This document shows positions 57,519-64,000 of a stretch of DNA of 64,000 bases, in pieces. Source of the DNA: Marinobacterium arenosum (GTDB lineage Bacteria; Pseudomonadota; Gammaproteobacteria; Pseudomonadales; Balneatricaceae); assembly GCF_019795155.1 (NCBI RefSeq), contig NZ_JAILYN010000019.1:21320-85319 (forward strand), in the 5' to 3' direction. The notes under the pieces are model-generated. The model ran no database searches. It worked only from the letters and a program-made list of their open reading frames with translations, and was not told the origin of the DNA. The position numbers and the translations under genes are program-made. Within the stretch, counting starts at the first letter, position 1, and every line of letters starts with the position of its first letter.

Positions 57519-58817
57519 TTGTTCTTTGAACGTCCCGAGTCTGGTGAACGCGCCATTCTCGTTCATATTGAAATGGCCGATGAGGCCGAACAGGAAAGTC
57601 CTCAGGAGCTCGAAGAGCTCGCCCTTTCTGCCGGTGCCGACCCCGTCGAATTCCTGACGGGGTCGCGCCACCAGCCCAGTCCCAAGTTCTTTCTCGGTAG
57701 CGGCAAGCTGGAGGAGCTGCGCGCGCTGGTGCATCAGCATGAGGCGGAGATCGTGATCTTCAACCATGCCCTGAGCCCCGGTCAGGAGCGCAATATCGAA
57801 CGTGAGATCCAATGCCGGGTGCTGGACCGCACCGGTCTGATCCTCGATATCTTCGCTCAGCGGGCCCGTACCCACGAAGGTAAGTTGCAGGTGGAGCTGG
57901 CCCAGCTCGAGCACATGTCGACCCGGCTGGTGCGCGGCTGGACCCACCTGGAGCGACAGAAGGGCGGTATCGGCCTGCGTGGGCCGGGTGAAACCCAGCT
58001 GGAAACCGACCGCCGTTTGCTGCGGGCGCGGATCAAGAGTATCCAACGCCGGCTGGAACGGGTGCGCCGCCAGCGCGACCAGGGGCGGCGGGCACGGCGG
58101 CGGGCGGAGATCCCGACGCTGTCGCTGGTCGGCTACACCAATGCCGGCAAGTCGACCCTGTTCAACAAGATTACCGCCGCGGAAGTCTACGCTGCCGATC
58201 AGTTGTTCGCGACGCTCGACCCGACCCTGCGACGGATCGACGTGGCCGATGTCGGCAGCGCGATCCTGGCCGACACCGTCGGTTTTATCCGTCACCTGCC
58301 GCACAAGCTGGTCGAGGCATTCCGCGCTACATTGCAGGAAACCGTCGATGCGACCCTGTTGCTGCATGTGATCGACTGTCATGACGAGGAGCGTCAGGGT
58401 CATATCGAGCAGGTGCACGAGGTGCTGGCGGAGATCGGTGCCGACTCGGTGCCGACCCTGCAGGTGTACAACAAGCTCGACCTGCTGCGCGATCAACCGC
58501 CGCGTATCGATCGCGACGATGATGGCCGGCCGGTACGGGTGTGGTTGTCGGCGGTCAGCGGTGCGGGATTGGATCTGTTGGCACAGGCGATCAGCGAGCT
58601 GCTGGCTGATGATATTTTTCATCAGACGCTCTGTTTGCAGCCCGGTGAAGGGCAGTTCCGTGCCCAGTTGTATGCTCAGGGGGCGGTGTTGAGTGAGCAG
58701 GTTGACGAGCTGGGGCAGATAAAACTGGATGTCCGGCTTCAACGTAAGGATATGCTGCAGTTGTTGAGCCGTTTGGGGTTGGATCCTGAACGTTACATGG
58801 CGGTTGCGGTCCACTGA
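57519..58817 (+). CDS. hflX: HflX, ribosome-splitting GTPase
   Basis: HflX rescues stalled ribosomes under heat stress. The 432-residue protein has the HflX N-terminal domain with RTGLILDIFAQRARTHEGK (quoted as RTGLILDIFAQRA), GIGLRGPGETQLE, and the GTPase motifs GYTNAGKSTLFN, DTVGFI and NKLD. The start appears to be TTG 57519, giving MFFERPESGERAILV, which matches the family start (8 bases after the hfq stop). There is no better ATG. Confidence 0.96.
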   Translation: MFFERPESGERAILVHIEMADEAEQESPQELEELALSAGADPVEFLTGSRHQPSPKFFLGSGKLEELRALVHQHEAEIVIFNHALSPGQERNIEREIQCRVLDRTGLILDIFAQRARTHEGKLQVELAQLEHMSTRLVRGWTHLERQKGGIGLRGPGETQLETDRRLLRARIKSIQRRLERVRRQRDQGRRARRRAEIPTLSLVGYTNAGKSTLFNKITAAEVYAADQLFATLDPTLRRIDVADVGSAILADTVGFIRHLPHKLVEAFRATLQETVDATLLLHVIDCHDEERQGHIEQVHEVLAEIGADSVPTLQVYNKLDLLRDQPPRIDRDDDGRPVRVWLSAVSGAGLDLLAQAISELLADDIFHQTLCLQPGEGQFRAQLYAQGAVLSEQVDELGQIKLDVRLQRKDMLQLLSRLGLDPERYMAVAVH

Positions 58818-58906
58818 ACACGGATGCGGAATATTAGTGCTTGCGCAGCTAGCGGGCGCTACCTAAAATTTTTCGCATTGAATCAAGCTTTTGTACGGAG
58901 AATTCT

Positions 58907-60109
58907 ATGGCTTGGAATGAGCCTGGCGGCAACGGCGATAACCACGATCCCTGGCGTGGCGGGAATAATCGTGGCGGTAAGCGTGGCGATGATCAGGGAC
59001 CGCCGGATCTGGACGATGCTTTGCGTAAACTGCAGGACAAGATGAATGACATCTTCGGTGGCGCCGGTAAGAAACGCGGTAGTGGTTTCGGCGGCGACGG
59101 CGGCGGTTCCGGGGCGACCGGTGGCGCAGGATTCTTCTGGCTTGTACTGGCGCTGGCCCTGCTGTTCTGGGGCGGTATGGGTTTCTATACCGTCGACCAG
59201 CAGGAGCGCGGCGTGGTGCTGCGGCTCGGTAAGTTCCACGAAGTGGTCAACCCGGGTCTGCAGTGGAACCCTCCGCTGGTCGATGAGGTCAGCAAGGTTA
59301 ACGTTACCCGGGTGCGGGCGGTGGACCATGGCGCACTGATGCTGACCGAGGACGAGAACATTGTCGACGTTGAGCTGACGGTGCAGTATGTGATCGCCGA
59401 CCCGAAGGCCTACCGTCTCAATGTGCGTGATCCTGACGATAGCCTGTCGCAGGCGGCCGAGTCGGCGCTACGTCATGTGGTCGGTTCTTCCGAGATGCAC
59501 TCGATTCTGACCGAGGGGCGTGAAACCCTGGCGATTGATGTGCAGGGACTGCTGCAGGGCTACATGGAGGCCTATGGCACCGGTTTGTCGATCTCCAAGG
59601 TCAACATCAAGAACGCCCAGGCGCCGAGTCAGGTGCAGGATGCCTTCGATGACGTGATCAAGGCGCGTGAGGACGAACAGCGGGTCAAGAACGAGGCGGA
59701 ATCCTACGCCAACAGCATCGTGCCGGAGGCGCGTGGTGCCGCCCAGCGGATGCTGGAGGAAGCCAACGCTTACCGCGAAGAGGTGGTGGCCAAGGCCGAG
59801 GGTGAATCCAAGCGTTTCGTAGCATTGCTGGAGGAATACGAGAAGGCGCCGCAGGTGACCCGTGAGCGTCTCTACCTCGATACCATGGAGTCGGTGATGA
59901 CCGGCAGTCCGAAAGTGCTGGTTGACCTGGAGGGCGGCAACAACATGATGTACCTGCCGCTGGATAAGCTGGTGCAGAACGCCGAAGTAGCCCGCGACAG
60001 CAGTCGTGGTGCGGTGCGGTTGGATGATGACAGTCTGCGCCAGGTGACCAATCAGGTGATTGATCAGATCCGTCAACGTCAGCTCAGTACTCGTCGGGAG
60101 GGACGCTAA
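58907..60109 (+). CDS. hflK: HflK, SPFH-family FtsH regulator subunit
   Basis: HflK and HflC form a membrane cage around the FtsH protease. The 400-residue protein has a Gly-rich cytosolic N-terminus (MAWNEPGGNGDN...), one membrane helix (about 80-100) and an SPFH/band-7 domain (about 105-330). Family blocks are QERGVVLRLGKFHEV and ALRHVVGSSEMHSILTEGR (quoted in part), with a long helical section KAEGESKRF. Its stop overlaps the hflC ATG by one base. Confidence 0.97.
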   Translation: MAWNEPGGNGDNHDPWRGGNNRGGKRGDDQGPPDLDDALRKLQDKMNDIFGGAGKKRGSGFGGDGGGSGATGGAGFFWLVLALALLFWGGMGFYTVDQQERGVVLRLGKFHEVVNPGLQWNPPLVDEVSKVNVTRVRAVDHGALMLTEDENIVDVELTVQYVIADPKAYRLNVRDPDDSLSQAAESALRHVVGSSEMHSILTEGRETLAIDVQGLLQGYMEAYGTGLSISKVNIKNAQAPSQVQDAFDDVIKAREDEQRVKNEAESYANSIVPEARGAAQRMLEEANAYREEVVAKAEGESKRFVALLEEYEKAPQVTRERLYLDTMESVMTGSPKVLVDLEGGNNMMYLPLDKLVQNAEVARDSSRGAVRLDDDSLRQVTNQVIDQIRQRQLSTRREGR

Positions 60110-60996
60110 TGAAACCAAGATCATTGTACGGCCTGATCGCCGCGCTGCTGGTGGTGCTGATCGGTTCCAAGGCGGTCTATATCGTCAAGGAAACCGAGCG
60201 AGCGGTGCTGCTGAAGTTCGGTGAGATCGTCAATGCCGACGTAGCGCCGGGGCTGCATTTCAAGGTGCCGTTCATCAACGTGGTACGCAAGTTCGACAGC
60301 CGGGTGCTGACGCTGGACGCACGGCCGCAGGCGTACCTGACGCTGGAGAAGAAGCGACTGATCGTCGACTCCTTCATCAAATGGCGGGTCGCCGATGTGC
60401 AGAAATACTATACCGCGACCTCCGGCGACGAATTCCGGGCCGCCGAGCTGCTGTCGACCCGTGTCGAAGGCGAGCTGCGTAACCAGTTCGGTGAGCGTAC
60501 GCTGACCGAGGTGGTGTCCGGTGAGCGCGAGGAGGTGATGACCGATGTGATCGCCAACCTCAGCAAGATCGCTCAGGCCGAACTGGGTGTGGCGGTGATG
60601 GATGTCCGGATCAAGCGGATCGACCTGCCACCGGAGGTCTCCAACTCTGTCTACGAGCGGATGCGCACCGAGCGTGAGCGTCTGGCCCGTGAGCTGCGCT
60701 CGCGTGGTAAGGAGTTGGCCGAGGGGATTCGTGCCGATGCCGACCGTCAGCAGACGGTGATCAAGGCTGAGGCCTACCGTGAAGCCGAACAGGCGCGCGG
60801 TGAGGGCGATGCGCTGGCGGCCAAGATCTATGCCGATGCCTATAACCAGAATCCGGAGTTCTATTCCTTCCATCGCAGCCTGCAGGCCTACCGGAACTCC
60901 TTCGGTCGGAGCAACGATGTGCTGCTGTTGAAGCCGGACAGCGACTTCTTCAAGTACCTTGACAAGTCCGCCACCAAGGGCGGCGGCGCTGGTTAA
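60109..60996 (+). CDS. hflC: HflC, SPFH-family FtsH regulator subunit
   Basis: HflC is the partner of HflK in FtsH control. The 295-residue protein has one N-terminal membrane helix (about 7-24) and a band-7 domain with ETERAVLLKFGEIVNADV (seen in part), VDSFIKWRV and SGEREEVMTDV. The C-terminal helical part ends in PDSDFFKYLDKS. It is translationally coupled to hflK and followed by a terminator. Confidence 0.97.
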   Translation: MKPRSLYGLIAALLVVLIGSKAVYIVKETERAVLLKFGEIVNADVAPGLHFKVPFINVVRKFDSRVLTLDARPQAYLTLEKKRLIVDSFIKWRVADVQKYYTATSGDEFRAAELLSTRVEGELRNQFGERTLTEVVSGEREEVMTDVIANLSKIAQAELGVAVMDVRIKRIDLPPEVSNSVYERMRTERERLARELRSRGKELAEGIRADADRQQTVIKAEAYREAEQARGEGDALAAKIYADAYNQNPEFYSFHRSLQAYRNSFGRSNDVLLLKPDSDFFKYLDKSATKGGGAG

Positions 60997-61045
60997 AAAA
61001 TTTACGATTGCGGGGCTCCATTCGCCCGCAGTCGTGGTAGAATCT

Positions 61046-61074
61046 CAAAAACCGGGCTGCGACCCGGTTTTTTT
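61046..61074 (+). terminator. Rho-independent terminator after hflC
   Basis: AACCGGG and CCCGGTT form a 7-bp stem with a 6-base loop and end in a run of seven T. It lies 50 bases after the hflC stop. Confidence 0.9.
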
Positions 61075-61112
61075 GTGGCAATACGCGAGAGCAGGCAACC
61101 TGTAGCAGAACC

Positions 61113-61310
61113 ATGAGTGAGCAATTCTGGCAGGCGCTGGCGGCGGGTTTTGCGTTGATGCTGATCATAGAGGGCGTGATACCGTTCCTTTATCCGCAGC
61201 GTTGGCGGCAACTTGTGCAGCAGCTGGCTCTGGTGAGTAACCGGGTGTTGCGCTGGCTGGGTTTCGTCAGCATGTGCCTGGGCGTGTTGCTGTTATATTG
61301 GATACGCTGA
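61113..61310 (+). CDS. DUF2065 (YjeT-like) small membrane protein
   Basis: This 65-residue protein has two hydrophobic helices (about 8-25 and 46-63) around the conserved EGVIPFLYPQRWRQL segment. It matches the DUF2065/YjeT family, found after hflC and before hisZ/purA in gammaproteobacteria. The biochemical role is unknown. It lies 21 bases before hisZ. Confidence 0.9.
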   Translation: MSEQFWQALAAGFALMLIIEGVIPFLYPQRWRQLVQQLALVSNRVLRWLGFVSMCLGVLLLYWIR

Positions 61311-61331
61311 TTTAGGTCGACGAGGTAACGC

Positions 61332-62504
61332 ATGGCATTGGCAGATCGCTGGTTGCTGCCGGACGGTGTAAAAGAGGTATTGGCGCCCGATGCGCATTAT
61401 GTAGAAGCGCTGCGTCGCCGGATGCTGGATCTGTACCACCGCTGGGGATACGAACTGGTCATGCCGCCGTTGATGGAGCATCTGGACTCGTTGTTGACCG
61501 GTGTTGGTCGCGACCTGGATCTGAATACCTTCAAGCTGACCGATCAGCTCAGTGGCCGCACGCTGGGTGTGCGGGCTGATATCACCCCGCAGGTGGCGCG
61601 GATCGATGCCCACCGGATGCATACCGAAGGGGTTAACCGGCTGTGCTACTGCGGCTCCGTGCTGCACACCCATCCGGCCCAGCCGCTGGCTTCGCGCAAT
61701 CCGACCCAGGTGGGTGCCGAGATCTACGGTCATGCCGGCATCGAGAGTGATCTGGAAGTGATCTCGCTGATGCTGGAGACCCTGGCGGAGGTCAAGGCTG
61801 ATCATGATCTGAGCCTGGATCTCGGTCATGTGGATATCTTTGGCGGCCTGATGGCGGCGGCCGCGCTGGACGGCGCGCAGCAGGCGGAGTACCGCGATAT
61901 CCTGGAGCGCAAGGCGCTACCGGAGCTGGCCCAATTCGTCGATACGCTGGACGGTCCGCAGGTGCGGGGCTGGCTGGCTGAATTGCCGCGTATGATCGGC
62001 GGCGTCGAGGTGCTGGCGCGGGCCCAGCAGGTATTTGCCGAGGCGCCGGCCCAGGTGGCCGAGGCGCTGCAATATCTGCAGCGGCTGGCGGATACCCTGC
62101 AGGCGCGCTATCCGCAGCTGGATCTCTACTTCGATCTGAGTGAGCTGCGGGGCTACAACTATCACACCGGCGTGGTGTTTGCCGCTTACGTGCCGACCCA
62201 CGGCCAGGCGGTCGCCAAGGGCGGTCGCTACGACGAGATCGGTCGCGACTTCGGTCGTGCCCGGCCGGCCACCGGCTTCAGTGCTGATCTGAAGACGTTG
62301 GCGGAGCTGTCGCGCGAGCCGGTGTCGATGGCGCCGGTCGTGGTGGCGCCAGCCGGTGAGGATGAATCCTTGTTACGGGCTATCCGTGACCTGCGCGCGC
62401 AGGGCGAACGGGTGGTCCAGGCGCTGCCGGGGGCGGCGCAGGAAGATGCGTACAGCCACCAGCTGGTGCTGCGCGAAGGTCAATGGGTTATCGCCAAGCG
62501 GTAA
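61332..62504 (+). CDS. hisZ: HisZ, ATP phosphoribosyltransferase regulatory subunit
   Basis: HisZ is a histidyl-tRNA-synthetase-like protein that pairs with short-form HisG for the first step of histidine synthesis. The 390-residue protein has the class-II core (RRRMLDLYHRWGYELVMPP, quoted as RMLDLYHRWGYELV; LRADITPQVARI-like VRADITPQVAR) and YYTGVVF-like YNYHTGVVF. It lacks the tRNA-anticodon domain. Enterics use a long HisG and lack HisZ, so this argues for a non-enteric lineage. Confidence 0.96.
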   Translation: MALADRWLLPDGVKEVLAPDAHYVEALRRRMLDLYHRWGYELVMPPLMEHLDSLLTGVGRDLDLNTFKLTDQLSGRTLGVRADITPQVARIDAHRMHTEGVNRLCYCGSVLHTHPAQPLASRNPTQVGAEIYGHAGIESDLEVISLMLETLAEVKADHDLSLDLGHVDIFGGLMAAAALDGAQQAEYRDILERKALPELAQFVDTLDGPQVRGWLAELPRMIGGVEVLARAQQVFAEAPAQVAEALQYLQRLADTLQARYPQLDLYFDLSELRGYNYHTGVVFAAYVPTHGQAVAKGGRYDEIGRDFGRARPATGFSADLKTLAELSREPVSMAPVVVAPAGEDESLLRAIRDLRAQGERVVQALPGAAQEDAYSHQLVLREGQWVIAKR

Positions 62505-62534
62505 GCCGGTCAAATAAACTTAATCAATCTCTAG

Positions 62535-63839
<1,305 letters not shown>

Positions 63840-63868
63840 TCGGCTTGGTAAACAGGAAATAAAAAACC

Positions 63869-63924
63869 GGCCTAGGCCTAATGCCGATCAGTTAAGCTCT
63901 TTAACTTGCTGATCAGGCAAGAGA
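63869..63924 (+). mobile_element. Possible left end of an IS4-type element
   Basis: GGCCTAGGCC (63869-63878) is followed by TAATGCCGATCAGTTAAG. An imperfect dyad (GATCAGTTAA ... TTAACTTGCTGATC) spans 63886-63915. I recall similar TGCCGATCAGTTAAG ends before IS4-family transposases, but cannot verify it here. The other end lies outside the window. Confidence 0.35.
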
Positions 63925-63925
63925 A

Positions 63926-63961
63926 AATCCGGAATCCATGTTAAGGGTTCCGGATTTTTTT
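63926..63961 (+). terminator. Rho-independent terminator hairpin
   Basis: AATCCGGAA and TTCCGGATT form a 9-bp stem with a 13-base loop, followed by a run of T. It is directly upstream of the last ATG, so it could end purA transcription or shield an IS from read-through. Confidence 0.75.
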
Positions 63962-64000
63962 ATGCATTTCAGTCAGGCAGTGGATGCCATCTCTCGCGTT
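63962..64000 (+). CDS. Start of an open frame cut by the window edge, possibly IS4-family transposase
   Basis: ATG 63962 opens MHFSQAVDAISRV and stays open for 13 codons to the window end. This resembles the beginning of IS4-family transposases (for example xxFSQALDIV-type starts) by memory only. It has no good ribosome binding site, since the preceding bases are the terminator T-run. It could equally be chance. Confidence 0.35.
   Translation, partial: MHFSQAVDAISRV

Overview
The window is about 62 percent GC by impression, densely coded, and comes from a gammaproteobacterium. The right third carries the conserved block psd - rhodanese - HDOD - rsgA / orn - queG / nnr - tsaE - amiB - mutL - miaA - hfq - hflX - hflK - hflC - DUF2065 - hisZ - purA, the order known from Pseudomonas and relatives. 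The presence of hisZ (absent from enterics) and a MutL with an endonuclease-type motif agree with a Pseudomonas/Oceanospirillales-like lineage. I cannot name the genus. There are no rRNA or tRNA genes and no CRISPR array.

Layout. 1-2.8 kb (minus strand): coenzyme F420 precursor genes cofD (cut by the window edge), cofH and cofG. 3.2-8.6 kb: a RutR-like TetR regulator, divergent from a pyrimidine/hydantoin catabolic operon (carbamoyl-amide hydrolase, NCS1 permease, dihydropyrimidinase). 8.9-10.8 kb: a GNAT-nitrilase fusion divergent from a 78-residue unknown gene. 11.1-15.4 kb: a stress cluster of groES, a groEL without the GGM tail, a lone ATP-grasp protein and Hsp20; heat-shock-type promoters lie before groES and Hsp20. 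15.8-20.6 kb: a Gld-like ABC system. 20.7-31.4 kb: a DegQ/MucD protease, two GGDEF-EAL proteins, a double-receiver protein, RlmG, and two tandem EamA exporters. 31.7-41.1 kb: an amino-acid-type binding protein, a two-subunit Tat-exported GMC dehydrogenase, a multicopper oxidase, a large hybrid histidine kinase and a diguanylate cyclase response regulator. 41.2-46.2 kb: a small membrane protein, ung, a repeat-rich gap, yecA-like, ygfZ, psd and rhodanese. 46.3-63.8 kb: the conserved housekeeping block. The last 40 bases may open an IS4-like transposase.

Two regions stand out. First, 16-bp palindromes of the form TTTACCnnnnGGTAAA, close to the E. coli RutR operator, occur in pairs before both cofG and the pyrimidine operon. 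This suggests one pyrimidine-sensing regulator controls both F420 precursor synthesis and pyrimidine breakdown. The pyrimidine locus lacks the usual dihydropyrimidine dehydrogenase, so an F420-dependent first step is an attractive but unproven idea. Second, the operon at 31.7-36.7 kb joins a permease-less binding protein to a [3Fe-4S]-type GMC dehydrogenase, with a multicopper oxidase where the multiheme cytochrome c subunit is normally found. The GMC protein also appears to lack the catalytic His and Asn of its family.

All assignments are by reading and memory of protein families. No database search was possible.
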